Numbered from the stretch's first letter, positions 36,827 to 47,067 are shown. The stretch: 64,000 nt of DNA from Variovorax paradoxus (GCF_902712855.1 NZ_LR743507.1:620001-684000), one strand, 5' to 3'. Notes: generated by a model not told the origin, from the letters alone. Numbers and translations are program-made.

Positions 36827-36861
36827 GGGCAGGGATCTCGATGAAGTCGATTCGGGAAACA

Positions 36862-36944
36862 CCGCGGAACCGGCTTTCCCGGGCCGCCGGTGTTGCCCCC
36901 GGCGAAAGGGTTGGCGGCCACACGCAGTGGGCGAGCCTGGGGGC
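36862..36944 (-). repeat. dispersed 3'-end repeat, degenerate copy after the DUF4863 gene
   Basis: On the minus strand it begins about 6 bases after the DUF4863 stop (CCCCCAGGCTCGCCCACTG) and ends CCGGTTCCGCGGTGT. It has more mismatches than the other full-length copies. Confidence 0.8.
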
Positions 36945-36949
36945 GTGCG

Positions 36950-37441
36950 TCATGCCGAAAACTTGATCTGCCCTTCGGGCAGCAGGTAGAGGACGAGCGC
37001 GCGGCCCTGGGCCACGGTCGGGCGGTGCGCGGTGCCCGGCCCGTAGACGCACCAGCCAGCGGGCCGTCCGTCGAAGGTGGCGGGGTGGTCGTCCAGCGGC
37101 ATGATCAGGTCGATCTCGCCGTTGGGGTGCGTGTGGTGCGGGCCGGCGATGTCCTGCATGTCGACCACGTCGACCGAGAAGCGGTGCAGCGCGTCCTCGG
37201 CCTTGAAGACCCGGCCGTACTTGATGCCGCCGCCTTCGCGCTCGCACAGCCAGCCTTCGGCGACGCCGCCGATGCAGGCCTGGCGCAGTTGCTCGAAGCT
37301 GGCGCTGCCCGCGCCGTGGTTGGCGTTGAGCCACTGGTCAAGCGTGCTGTCGAGCGGCTTGCCGTGGATCTGGGCGGTCAGGCCGGCGATCAACTGGTGA
37401 AATGCTGCCTTGCCTGTGGCTGGGTTGCTGCTGTCGGACAT
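36950..37441 (-). CDS. DUF4863 family protein (4-hydroxylaminobenzoate lyase-like, cupin fold)
   Basis: A 163-residue protein whose second half looks like a small cupin (GPHHTHPNGEIDLIMP, then GTAHRPTV). The histidines and glutamate could bind a metal. The wording matches DUF4863, a family that includes hydroxylaminobenzoate lyase (PnbB). In a benzoate locus it might act on a benzoate-related substrate or in detoxification; the role is not proven. It is divergent from boxR across a 163-base region and is the first gene of the minus-strand box operon. Confidence 0.8.
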   Translation of the reverse strand: MSDSSNPATGKAAFHQLIAGLTAQIHGKPLDSTLDQWLNANHGAGSASFEQLRQACIGGVAEGWLCEREGGGIKYGRVFKAEDALHRFSVDVVDMQDIAGPHHTHPNGEIDLIMPLDDHPATFDGRPAGWCVYGPGTAHRPTVAQGRALVLYLLPEGQIKFSA

Positions 37442-37604
37442 CGTGGGGCCTCGAACGTTGGAACGACCTTGCGTGATTCCTGCGTGTGCAGTATCTTGCT
37501 TGTGGCCGAACAATAAGCATCGAGACAATGAGTGTCAAGCAATATAGTGCATATATGGTGTTTACCCTGAGCGCGCACAATCCCGGCGAAGAACGAGGAA
37601 TTGC

Positions 37605-38546
37605 ATGAACGAGCATGTAGACGCGGTGCTGGCCACCGCGCCGGAAGGCGCCGCCGCCGGCAATGGCGCGGCGTCCGCAGGGGAGGCGAAGAACCCGCTG
37701 CTGGCGGCGCTGGGCGACCGCGTGCGCAACCTGCGCGCGCAGCGCGGCCTCACGCGCAAGGCCGTGGCCATCGCGGCCGACGTGTCGGAGCGCCATCTCG
37801 CCAACCTCGAATACGGCATCGGCAATGCGTCGATCCTGGTGTTGCAGCAGGTGGCCGGCGCGCTGCACTGCTCGCTGGCCGAACTGGTCGGCGACGTGAC
37901 CACCAGTTCCCCGGAGTGGCTGCTGATCCGCGAGCTGCTCGAGCACCGCAGCGAGGCCGACCTGCGCCGCGTGCGCGTGGCGCTCGGCGAGCTGCTGGGC
38001 ACGGCCTCGGTCGACCCGGCGCGGCACCGGCGCATCGCGCTGGTGGGGCTGCGCGGCGCGGGCAAGTCGACGCTCGGGCAGATGCTGGCGGAAGACCTGG
38101 AGATCCCGTTCATCGAGCTGAGCCGCGAGATCGAGAAGCTCGCGGGCTGCAGCGTGCGCGAGATCCACGACCTGTATGGCACCAACGCCTACCGCCGCTA
38201 CGAGCGCCGCGCGCTGGAAGAAGCTGTGCAGATCTACAGCGAGGTGGTCATCGCCACGCCCGGCGGCATCGTGTCCGACCCGGCCACCTTCAACGAGCTG
38301 CTGGCGCACTGCACCACCGTGTGGCTGCAGGCCGCGCCCGAGGAGCACATGGGCCGCGTGGCCGCGCAGGGCGACACCCGCCCGATGGCCGCCAGCAAGG
38401 AAGCGATGGAAGACCTGCGCCGCATCCTGAACGGCCGCGCCGCCTTCTATTCGAAGGCCGACCTGTCGGTGGACACCAGCGGCAAGACGCTGTCGCAGAG
38501 CTTCCAGGCGCTGCGTTCGGTGGCTCGCCAGTCGATGGGTGTCTAG
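37605..38546 (+). CDS. boxR: BoxR-type regulator (XRE helix-turn-helix plus shikimate kinase-like domain)
   Basis: A 313-residue regulator. An XRE-type helix-turn-helix spans residues about 35-95 (LRAQRGLTRKAVAIAADVSE). After a linker, a shikimate kinase-like domain runs from about 140, with a P-loop GLRGAGKST at 148-156, DLYGTNAYRRYERRAL near 190 and TPGGIVSDPATFN near 220. This arrangement is specific to the BzdR/BoxR group, which senses benzoyl-CoA and represses benzoate genes. The first 30 residues are Ala/Gly-rich. It is followed by a dispersed repeat and then boxC. Confidence 0.95.
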   Translation: MNEHVDAVLATAPEGAAAGNGAASAGEAKNPLLAALGDRVRNLRAQRGLTRKAVAIAADVSERHLANLEYGIGNASILVLQQVAGALHCSLAELVGDVTTSSPEWLLIRELLEHRSEADLRRVRVALGELLGTASVDPARHRRIALVGLRGAGKSTLGQMLAEDLEIPFIELSREIEKLAGCSVREIHDLYGTNAYRRYERRALEEAVQIYSEVVIATPGGIVSDPATFNELLAHCTTVWLQAAPEEHMGRVAAQGDTRPMAASKEAMEDLRRILNGRAAFYSKADLSVDTSGKTLSQSFQALRSVARQSMGV

Positions 38547-38550
38547 GTTC

Positions 38551-38635
38551 GCCCCCAGGCTTCGCGCACTTCGTGTCGCTGCGCCAACCCCCTTCCGGGG
38601 GCAACGCCTGCGGCCCGGCGGAGCCGGTTCCGCGG
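38551..38635 (+). repeat. dispersed 3'-end repeat, copy after boxR
   Basis: It starts 4 bases after the boxR stop with GCCCCCAGGCTTCGCGCACTTCG, contains an AACCCCCTT..GGGGGCAACG hairpin, and ends GAGCCGGTTCCGCGG. It is almost identical to the boxC and boxB copies. Confidence 0.92.
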
Positions 38636-38698
38636 CATTCCTGCCAAAGTCCTGGAACGCTGGCCTCGGCTGAAATCTGAAAAAAAGCACAACAGGCA

Positions 38699-38753
38699 TT
38701 GACTTGCCTGTTTGCATGCAGCATGATGCATGTCATCGGCGCAAGAAAGTGCA
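38699..38753 (+). promoter_or_regulatory. boxC promoter with TGCA operator motifs
   Basis: A TTGACT -35-like hexamer (38699-38704) is followed after 17 bases by CATGAT (38722-38727) as a candidate -10. Four TGCA tetramers occur: 38713, 38717, 38727 and 38750; the second and third are separated by six bases, giving TGCA-N6-TGCA over the -10. BzdR/BoxR repressors are known to recognise TGCA repeats of this type. The binding assignment is inferred. Confidence 0.6.
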
Positions 38754-38804
38754 CTATCTTTCCTGTTCCCGGTTTCCGAACACAGCCCCACAGGAGACTT
38801 CCGC

Positions 38805-40481
38805 ATGACCGACACCATCACGCTCCAGGCGCCCCCGCGCGTCGACTACCGCACCGAACCGGGCCAGTACCGCCACTGGTCGCTGAGCTTCGACGGCGCC
38901 ATCGCGCGCCTCGTGCTCGACATCGCGGAAGACGGCGGCATCCGCCCCGGCTACAAGCTCAAGCTCAACAGCTACGACCTGGGCGTGGACATCGAGCTGA
39001 ACGACGCACTCAACCGCGTGCGCTTCGAGCACCCCGAAGTTCGCAGCGTGATCGTCACCAGCGGCAAGGACCGCATCTTCTGCTCGGGCGCCAACATCTT
39101 CATGCTGGGTGTGTCCAGCCATGCCTGGAAGGTGAACTTCTGCAAGTTCACCAACGAGACGCGCAACGGCATCGAGGACACCTCGAAGCACTCGGGCCTG
39201 AAGTTCCTCGCGGCGGTGAACGGCGCCTGCGCTGGCGGCGGCTACGAACTGGCGCTGGCCTGCGACGAGATCCTGCTGGTGGACGACCGCTCTTCGGCCG
39301 TGTCGCTGCCCGAAGTGCCGCTGCTCGGCGTGCTGCCCGGCACCGGCGGCCTGACCCGCGTGACCGACAAGCGCCACGTGCGCCATGACCTCGCCGACAT
39401 CTTCTGCACCAGCGTCGAAGGCGTGCGCGGCCAGCGCGCGGTCGACTGGCGCCTGGTCGACGCGGTCGCCAAGCCGGCACAGTTCCCTGCCGCCGTGCAG
39501 GAGCGCGCCTCGCAGCTTGCCGCCGCCAGCGACCGTCCTGCCAACGGCAAGGGCGTGACGCTGACCCGCGTCGAGCGCACCGACAGTGCCGACGGCATCG
39601 CCTACACGCACGTGAACGTGCAGATCGACCGCAGCAAGCGCACCGCCACCCTCACCGTGAAGGCGCCCACCGGTACGCAGCCGGGCGACGTGGCCGCCAT
39701 CGAGGCCGCGGGCGCCGCCTGGTGGCCGCTCGCGATGTGCCGCGAACTCGACGACGCCATCCTCAACCTGCGCACCAACGAACTCGACATCGGCACCTGG
39801 CTGCTGAAGACCGAGGGCGATGCCGCCGCCGTGCTGGCATCGGACGCCGTGATGTTCGCCAACAAGGACCACTGGCTGGTGCGCGAGACCATCGGCGCGC
39901 TGCGCCGCACGCTGGCGCGCCTGGACGTGTCCTCGCGCAGCCTGTTCGCGCTGGTGGAGGCCGGTTCGTGCTTCGCCGGCACGCTGGCCGAACTGGCCTT
40001 CGCCGCAGACCGCACCTACATGCTGGCGCTGCCCGACGACGCCGACCGCGCACCGAAGCTCACGCTGGGCGACGCCAGCTTCGGCTACTTCCCGATGGTG
40101 AACGACCAGAGCCGCCTGCAACGCCGCTTCTACGAGGAAGCCGCGCCGCTGGACGCCGCACGCGCCGCCGCCGGCAAGGCGCTGGACGCCGACGAAGCCG
40201 TGAAGCTCGGCCTGGTGACGGCCGCGCCCGACGACATCGACTGGGACGACGAGATCCGCATCGCCATCGAAGAGCGCGCCGCGATGTCGCCCGACGCCCT
40301 CACCGGCCTCGAAGCCAACCTGCGCTTCGCCAGCAAGGAGAACATGGCCACCCGCATCTTCGGCCGGCTCACGGCCTGGCAGAACTGGATCTTCAACCGC
40401 CCCAACGCCGTCGGCGAAAAGGGTGCCCTGAAGGTCTACGGCACCGGCCAGAAGGCCGGCTTCGATCTGAATCGGGTATGA
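38805..40481 (+). CDS. boxC: 2,3-epoxybenzoyl-CoA dihydrolase BoxC
   Basis: A 558-residue enzyme, the usual BoxC length. The N-terminal half has a crotonase core, with FCSGANIFMLG near residue 98 and NGACAGGGYELALACDEI near 140. The second half is a BoxC-specific extension ending in AWQNWIFNRPNAVGEKGALKVYG. It opens the epoxide ring of 2,3-epoxybenzoyl-CoA with release of formate. An AGGAG site lies about 8 bases before the ATG. It is the first structural gene of the plus-strand operon. Confidence 0.96.
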   Translation: MTDTITLQAPPRVDYRTEPGQYRHWSLSFDGAIARLVLDIAEDGGIRPGYKLKLNSYDLGVDIELNDALNRVRFEHPEVRSVIVTSGKDRIFCSGANIFMLGVSSHAWKVNFCKFTNETRNGIEDTSKHSGLKFLAAVNGACAGGGYELALACDEILLVDDRSSAVSLPEVPLLGVLPGTGGLTRVTDKRHVRHDLADIFCTSVEGVRGQRAVDWRLVDAVAKPAQFPAAVQERASQLAAASDRPANGKGVTLTRVERTDSADGIAYTHVNVQIDRSKRTATLTVKAPTGTQPGDVAAIEAAGAAWWPLAMCRELDDAILNLRTNELDIGTWLLKTEGDAAAVLASDAVMFANKDHWLVRETIGALRRTLARLDVSSRSLFALVEAGSCFAGTLAELAFAADRTYMLALPDDADRAPKLTLGDASFGYFPMVNDQSRLQRRFYEEAAPLDAARAAAGKALDADEAVKLGLVTAAPDDIDWDDEIRIAIEERAAMSPDALTGLEANLRFASKENMATRIFGRLTAWQNWIFNRPNAVGEKGALKVYGTGQKAGFDLNRV

Positions 40482-40566
40482 CCCCCAGGCTTCGCGCACT
40501 TCGTGTCGCTTCGCCAACCCCCTTCCAGGGGGCAACGCCAGCGGCCCCGCAAAGCCGGTTCCGCAG
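40482..40566 (+). repeat. dispersed 3'-end repeat, copy after boxC
   Basis: It begins at the base after the boxC stop (CCCCCAGGCTTCGCGCACTT), has the CCCCCTTCCAGGGGG hairpin, and ends AAAGCCGGTTCCGCAG. Nearly identical copies follow boxR and boxB. Confidence 0.92.
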
Positions 40567-40616
40567 CGTTTCTTGAACAGACATCTCTCCAGCAACCATT
40601 CGATAAAGGTTTCGCC

Positions 40617-42044
<1,428 letters not shown>

Positions 42045-42054
42045 AAATTGACAC

Positions 42055-42140
42055 ACCCCCAGGCTGCGCGCACTTCGTGTCGCTTCGCCAACCCCCTTGC
42101 AGGGGGCAGCACCTGCGGCCCGGCAGAGCCGGTTCCGCGG
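42055..42140 (+). repeat. dispersed 3'-end repeat, copy after boxB
   Basis: It starts about 10 bases after the boxB stop with ACCCCCAGGCTGCGCGCACTT, contains CCCCCTTGCAGGGGG, and ends AGAGCCGGTTCCGCGG. Orientation and offset match the other copies. Confidence 0.92.
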
Positions 42141-42179
42141 TGCTCGCGAATGGGGCCGGGGTGAAAAAGGAGAAACACG

Positions 42180-43472
42180 ATGGATATGGCCGTTGAAGCC
42201 GGGGTCATCAAGCAGCACCTGATCGACCCCGAGATCTGCATCCGCTGCAACACCTGCGAGGCCATCTGCCCCGTGAACGCGATCACGCACGACGACAACA
42301 ACTACGTCGTGCGTGCCGACACCTGCAACGGCTGCATGGCCTGCATCTCGCCGTGCCCGACGGGCTCCATCGACAACTGGCGCACGATGCCGCTGGTGCG
42401 CGCGTATTCCATCGAGGAGCAGTTCACCTGGGAGTCGCTGCCCGAGGAACTCTCCACCGAGGAGCTCGAGGCCGCAGGCGTGTCGGCGGAAGCTGCCGGC
42501 GACCCCGCCGCGGCCGTGCCCGCGCAGACCCAGGCGCAGGCTCAGGCGGCCGTCGATTCGGTCGAGCCGGCCTTCAACTCCGCGCAGTACGGCGCCAGCG
42601 TGCCGCCCTGGTCGGCCGCGCACGCGTACACGAATCTCTTTCCGCCCAAGACGCCGACCACCGCCACCGTGGTGGGCAACTTCAACTGCACCGAGGCGGG
42701 CTTCGACAGCGAGACCCACCACATCGTGCTCGACTTCGGCGTGGTGCCGTTCCCGGTGCTCGAGGGCCAGTCGATCGGCATCGTGCCGCCGGGCGTTGAC
42801 GCCATCGGCAAGCGCCATCATGCGCGCCAGTACTCGGTGGCCAGCCCGCGCAACGGCGAGCGGCCCGGCTACAACAACGTCTCGCTCACGGTGAAGCGCG
42901 TCACCGAGGACCATGAAGGCGAGGCGGTGCGCGGCGTGTGTTCGAACTACGTGTGCGACCTCAAGGTGGGCGACACGGTGCAGGTGGTGGGCCCCTTCGG
43001 CTCGTCGTTCCTGATGCCGAACCATCCCAAGTCGCACATCGTGATGATCTGCACCGGCACCGGCAGCGCACCCATGCGCGCCATGACCGAGTGGCGACGC
43101 CGGCTGCGCAAGAGCGGCAAGTTCGAAGGCGGCAAGCTGATGCTGTTCTTCGGTGCGCGCACGCAGCAGGAGCTGCCTTACTTCGGCCCGCTGCAGTCGC
43201 TGCCCAAGGACTTCATCGACATCAACCTCGCGTTCTCGCGCACGCCGGGTCAGCCCAAGCGCTACGTGCAGGACATGATGCGCGAGCGCGCCGCCGACCT
43301 GGCCGCGCTGTTGAAGGACGGCAGCAGCCACTTCTACGTGTGCGGCCTGAAGAGCATGGAAGAGGGCGTGGTGCTGGCGCTGCGCGACGTGGCGAAGGAA
43401 GCCGGGCTCGACTGGGACACCATCGGCGCTGCGCTCAAGCGCGAAGGCCGCCTGCACCTCGAAACGTACTAG
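42180..43472 (+). CDS. boxA: benzoyl-CoA 2,3-epoxidase reductase subunit BoxA
   Basis: A 430-residue reductase. Two [4Fe-4S] ferredoxin motifs are at residues 20-31 (CIRCNTCEAICP) and 49-60 (CNGCMACISPCP). After an Ala/Gln-rich linker, a ferredoxin-NADP reductase module follows, with RQYSVASPRNG for FAD and CTGTGSAPMRA for NADPH binding. It passes electrons from NADPH to BoxB. A strong AAAGGAG site lies just before the ATG. Confidence 0.96.
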   Translation: MDMAVEAGVIKQHLIDPEICIRCNTCEAICPVNAITHDDNNYVVRADTCNGCMACISPCPTGSIDNWRTMPLVRAYSIEEQFTWESLPEELSTEELEAAGVSAEAAGDPAAAVPAQTQAQAQAAVDSVEPAFNSAQYGASVPPWSAAHAYTNLFPPKTPTTATVVGNFNCTEAGFDSETHHIVLDFGVVPFPVLEGQSIGIVPPGVDAIGKRHHARQYSVASPRNGERPGYNNVSLTVKRVTEDHEGEAVRGVCSNYVCDLKVGDTVQVVGPFGSSFLMPNHPKSHIVMICTGTGSAPMRAMTEWRRRLRKSGKFEGGKLMLFFGARTQQELPYFGPLQSLPKDFIDINLAFSRTPGQPKRYVQDMMRERAADLAALLKDGSSHFYVCGLKSMEEGVVLALRDVAKEAGLDWDTIGAALKREGRLHLETY

Positions 43473-43482
43473 GCTGCGGCGG

Positions 43483-43926
43483 ATGCAGTTCGCCGACTTC
43501 CATGCGGGCCAGGTCATCGAGGCCGGGCCCTACGTGCTCTCCGAGGCCGAACTCGTGCAGTTCGCGCGGGCCTACGACCCGCAGTGGTTCCACACCGATG
43601 CGGAGGCGGCGGCCGAAAGTCCGTTCGGCGGGCTCATCGCGAGCGGCTGGCATACGTGCGCCATCGCGATGCGGCTGGTGGTCGACGCAGTGCTGGCCGG
43701 TTCCGAATCGTTCGCCTCGCCAGGGCTCGAGCGCGTGCGCTGGCCCAATCCCGTGCGTCCCGGCGATGCGCTCCGGCTGGTGGCCAGCGTGATCGACGTG
43801 CGTCGCTCGGAGAAGCGCCCCACGCTGGGCATCCTGCGCTGGCAATGGCAGCTGTTCAACCAGCGCGAGCTGCAGGTGCTCGACGTGGAAGTGACCAGCC
43901 TGTTCAAGCTGAAGCCGCCCGGCTGA
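43483..43926 (+). CDS. MaoC-like dehydratase (R-hydratase type hotdog protein)
   Basis: A 147-residue single hotdog domain. The R-hydratase catalytic dyad motif is visible in ARAYDPQWFHTDAEAAAESPFGG, and GLIASGWHT follows. MaoC proteins hydrate enoyl-CoAs with R stereochemistry. It starts 11 bases after boxA and ends before a strong terminator, so it belongs to the box operon. A role on a pathway enoyl-CoA downstream of BoxD is plausible. Confidence 0.88.
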   Translation: MQFADFHAGQVIEAGPYVLSEAELVQFARAYDPQWFHTDAEAAAESPFGGLIASGWHTCAIAMRLVVDAVLAGSESFASPGLERVRWPNPVRPGDALRLVASVIDVRRSEKRPTLGILRWQWQLFNQRELQVLDVEVTSLFKLKPPG

Positions 43927-43950
43927 GTCTCGGCGCTTCGAAAAGATAAA

Positions 43951-43982
43951 AAGGCCCGCGACGCACAGGCGTCGCGGGCCTT
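43951..43982. terminator. bidirectional rho-independent terminator at the end of the box operon
   Basis: A perfect 14-base stem, AAGGCCCGCGACGC with loop ACAG and GCGTCGCGGGCCTT, is flanked by an A-rich tract on the left and a T-rich tract on the right. It lies between the convergent MaoC gene and the Gly/Ala-rich protein gene and can serve both. Confidence 0.92.
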
Positions 43983-43999
43983 GGCTTTTCTACCGCTTC

Positions 44000-44434
44000 T
44001 TACTTCGACAGGCTCACGCCACCCGAGCCCTGGGCCTTGCCGTTGGCGTTCACACCCGCGGCGGGTGCCTTCACCGCACTGCCGGCCGAGCCGACTGCAC
44101 CGGTCGCTCCGTTGACCGTGCTGCCCACGGTGTTGGTCACGCCGCCCACGGCATGGGTCGCGCCGCCGACGGCGCCCGTGGCACCGCCCAGCACGCCGCC
44201 GACCGCATTGCCTGCGCCGCCCGTTGCGCCAGCCGCATTGGCGTTGGCCGCGGCGTTCGCTCCGGTCGCAGCACCTGCATTGCCGCGCGTACCGGCGCCC
44301 GATGCGTTCACGTCGGCATTGACCCCGACGCCGACGCCGACTCCTGCGCCTTGCGCCTGCGCTGCCCCGCCGATGGCCAGGAGGCCTGCGAGCACGGCGC
44401 CGATGAGGATGCGGTTGTGTTGTTGTTGCTTCAT
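44000..44434 (-). CDS. secreted Gly/Ala-rich low-complexity protein
   Basis: A 144-residue protein with a signal peptide (about residues 1-27, ending AAQAQG). The mature part consists almost entirely of Gly, Ala, Val, Asn and Thr, with repeats such as GVGVGVGV and GGATGAVGGATHAVGG. No known catalytic domain is visible. Such sequences occur in extracellular or envelope-associated structural proteins; function unknown. The ATG at MKQQQ is preferred because it opens the signal peptide and is preceded by a GAAAGGAA site. It ends next to a bidirectional terminator. Confidence 0.7.
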   Translation of the reverse strand: MKQQQHNRILIGAVLAGLLAIGGAAQAQGAGVGVGVGVNADVNASGAGTRGNAGAATGANAAANANAAGATGGAGNAVGGVLGGATGAVGGATHAVGGVTNTVGSTVNGATGAVGSAGSAVKAPAAGVNANGKAQGSGGVSLSK

Positions 44435-44591
44435 GGGTGACTGTTCCTTTCGTAGCATGGTCACGATACGGATCGACCGGGGTTCGATCGATCCGGGTGC
44501 AACCATGGCCGGGCCGTCGTCTGTCGCCATGTGCGCCGCCGTCGCCCGCGCGTGTCGGACTCGGCTGTCGGCGAAACCGGGTGCCCGTACG

Positions 44592-45662
44592 TTAGGGCGC
44601 CGATGTCGCGGGTGGCGGAAACGGCAGCAGCGGCAGCAGATGCGCTCCGAAGAAGGCCGTCGTCCTGCGGTTCACCTCGGGCAGGACGCCCGCGCGGTCG
44701 AAGTCCGGCGGATCATTGAGCATGTCGCCGATCAGGCCGGTGAGCCCCGGGGGAGGCGGTGAAAGCAGTGCGCCGTGTCCGCCCGAAGGCATGTCGGCGA
44801 TCAGTTCGCAGCGCGGCAGACAGGCCGCGAGCACGCGGTCGCTGTGAAAGCGCGGGATCAGCCAGTGGTCCTGCTGCGCGGTGATCAGGCCCAGCGGCAC
44901 GCGCGGCGATGCCAGCGACGCCATCTCGAAATCTGCCGCCGAAGGCACGCCCGCCACGATGGCGGCGATGCGCGGATCGGTGTGCGTGCGCCAGGTCGCG
45001 TCGGCGAAGCGGTGGCGGATGACGAACAGCGCGCCCCATTTCCTGAGGCCGTCGAAGGGGCCGCCGGTCAGCCGCGTGATGAGCCCGACGCAGGACTGGA
45101 AATCGTCCACCAGGTTCGCCTCGCAATGCCGCATGAAGCCGGCCGGCGACCAGCGCCCGCCCGCGAGGCTCAGGGCGGTGTGGCCGCCCGCCGACATCCC
45201 GTACATGCCCACCTTGTCGAGCTGCAGCAGCGGCGCGAAGCGCGGGTCGCGGCCGACCGCGTCGATGGCCCGCGACACTTCGGCCGGACGCAGCGTCCAG
45301 CTGTCCGGGCCGGGGTTGCCGTCGTCCTTGTAGTTGTCGGCCTTGTGCTCCGGCATGGCGACGATGAACCCCGCATCGACCAGGCTGCGCGCCAGGTCCG
45401 CATGCACCCACGGCGCGCCGCCCGAGCCGTGCGAGACCACGACCAACCGTCCGTTGCCGCGCACTGGCGTGCCCTGCTTGGCCACGTCGAGCGTGAAGCG
45501 GGCGCGCGCCGTCGGCTGCGAAGGTGCATCGCTCGGATAGAACACCGTGACTGGGCCGTCGCCGCCAGCGGCGGGGATCTCGGCGAGCCCCATCGCGGCG
45601 CGGACCGCGCCGGACCACAGCACCAGCACGGAGATGAAGAAATACAGGCGTTTTCGTTGCAT
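44592..45662 (-). CDS. secreted alpha/beta hydrolase, dienelactone hydrolase/lipase-like
   Basis: A 356-residue protein with an N-terminal signal peptide (about residues 1-22, LYFFISVLVLWSGAVRA). The fold shows VVVSHGSGGAPW near residue 75, the nucleophile elbow MYGMSAGGHTAL near 150 and a late histidine in MPSGGHGALL near 300. Similar proteins are periplasmic or exported esterases of the predicted dienelactone hydrolase group. The ATG at MQRKRLYF is preferred over one 15 bases upstream because an AAGGA site lies 6 bases before it. It follows the membrane AraC gene on the same strand. Confidence 0.83.
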   Translation of the reverse strand: MQRKRLYFFISVLVLWSGAVRAAMGLAEIPAAGGDGPVTVFYPSDAPSQPTARARFTLDVAKQGTPVRGNGRLVVVSHGSGGAPWVHADLARSLVDAGFIVAMPEHKADNYKDDGNPGPDSWTLRPAEVSRAIDAVGRDPRFAPLLQLDKVGMYGMSAGGHTALSLAGGRWSPAGFMRHCEANLVDDFQSCVGLITRLTGGPFDGLRKWGALFVIRHRFADATWRTHTDPRIAAIVAGVPSAADFEMASLASPRVPLGLITAQQDHWLIPRFHSDRVLAACLPRCELIADMPSGGHGALLSPPPPGLTGLIGDMLNDPPDFDRAGVLPEVNRRTTAFFGAHLLPLLPFPPPATSAP

Positions 45663-45769
45663 CGCGTTCCTTGTCATCGGGGGCCCACGCCCCCGGCGAT
45701 GCGCACGATGCCGCGCGGTACCGGCCGCGTCTTGCCGAAAACCGCAAGTGCGGCTTTCGGCAAGAGATT

Positions 45770-46981
45770 TCAGGATTCGGCCAGCTTCTGCCTGCGGAAT
45801 TCGGTGGGTGTGAGGCCCGTCGCGGCCTTGAAGGCGCGGTTGAACGGACCGATCGACTGGAAGCCGGCGGTCAGCGCGATGGTCAGCACCGGCACGCCGC
45901 GTTTCGACGGATCGGCCAGCGCCGACATGGTCTCGGCCAGCCGGAAGCCGTTGACGAACGCGTTGAAGTTGCGATGGCCCAGCCGCTGGTTGATGACGCG
46001 GCGCAGCCGGTATTCGGGCACGGACAGCCGTGCGGCGAGGCTGGCGATGCTCAGGTCTTCGCTGCGGTAGGCATGCTCGACCGCCATCGCATGTTGCAGG
46101 GAATCGGCGAGGCGGTCTTCGGCGGGGTCGGAGGCGGGCTGGGGCGCCGCGATTTCTGCTTCGAGGATTGGATGCGATGGTGGAAGAGGCTCCAGCACGG
46201 GGCGTGGCGCTTCAGCCAAGACAGCCCTGGCGGCCTCTTCCTGCGCCTGCGCCCGAATTTCTTGCGCAGTGTCCGGTGACACCGCCGGAATCGCTGCCCG
46301 CGTCTTTGCCGTCGGAAACAGCTCCGACCCCGCCAGCCGCAGCATGCGCCACGCCACCGGCGCGACGATCGCGAGCAAGACCGCCACGTCCACGGTTGCC
46401 GAGAGGCTCGACAACCGTCCGCGCGGCGAGCCCAGACGGACGAGCAGCATCCCGACGCTGTAGCCGACGCCGCCCACCACGACGAACATGCGCAGCCGGC
46501 GGCGCCCCTCCACCAGGTCCGCACGCCACTGCGAAGCCGCCGCCATCGCGGCCAGCACCGCGAACACCAGCGGCACCGCACGCTGCACGCCCATCGTCAC
46601 CGGCGCGAGCACCGAGGCGCTGCCCGCGACCACCGCGCAGTTGAGCGCCGCCACCGCTGCCACCGCGAACCAGGCGGCTGCATGCCGGTTGTGCAGCACG
46701 AAGTCGTCATCGAACAAGGCCTGCACGAACACCCAGAACAGCACCGCGTTGCCGACGGACACAGCGACGAAGGGTGCCTGCCACCCGCGCGGCACGAACG
46801 CTTCGAACAGCGGCGTAGCGCCGATGACCTGCACGCACAGGCCGAGCGCGAGCAGCGCGCCCGTCCGCGCCACCGGCAGGCGAGGGCGGTCTCGCCCGAA
46901 CACCGATGCCAGCACGAGCAGCAACGCGAGCAGCACGCCGCGCAGGGCGGCATCGAGCAGGGCGGTCGGGTCGGTCGTCAT
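45770..46981 (-). CDS. membrane-anchored AraC-type regulator
   Basis: A 403-residue protein. Residues about 10-215 contain six or seven hydrophobic segments. A Pro/Ala/Glu-rich linker follows, then a C-terminal AraC helix-turn-helix pair (LSIASLAARLSVPEYRLRRVIN in pieces, then IALTAGFQSIGPFNRAFKAATGLTPTEFRR in pieces). Such fusions place the DNA-binding domain at the membrane. The downstream hydrolase on the same strand is a candidate target. The start is divergent from an Rrf2 gene. Confidence 0.85.
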   Translation of the reverse strand: MTTDPTALLDAALRGVLLALLLVLASVFGRDRPRLPVARTGALLALGLCVQVIGATPLFEAFVPRGWQAPFVAVSVGNAVLFWVFVQALFDDDFVLHNRHAAAWFAVAAVAALNCAVVAGSASVLAPVTMGVQRAVPLVFAVLAAMAAASQWRADLVEGRRRLRMFVVVGGVGYSVGMLLVRLGSPRGRLSSLSATVDVAVLLAIVAPVAWRMLRLAGSELFPTAKTRAAIPAVSPDTAQEIRAQAQEEAARAVLAEAPRPVLEPLPPSHPILEAEIAAPQPASDPAEDRLADSLQHAMAVEHAYRSEDLSIASLAARLSVPEYRLRRVINQRLGHRNFNAFVNGFRLAETMSALADPSKRGVPVLTIALTAGFQSIGPFNRAFKAATGLTPTEFRRQKLAES

Positions 46982-47067
46982 CGCAGGCGCGATTCTCTTA
47001 CGGGTGCCACGGCAGCGCGAAGCCCGTGCGCGAGCGCAAAGACCCTGCGGCGTGCCACGGAAAAGAT

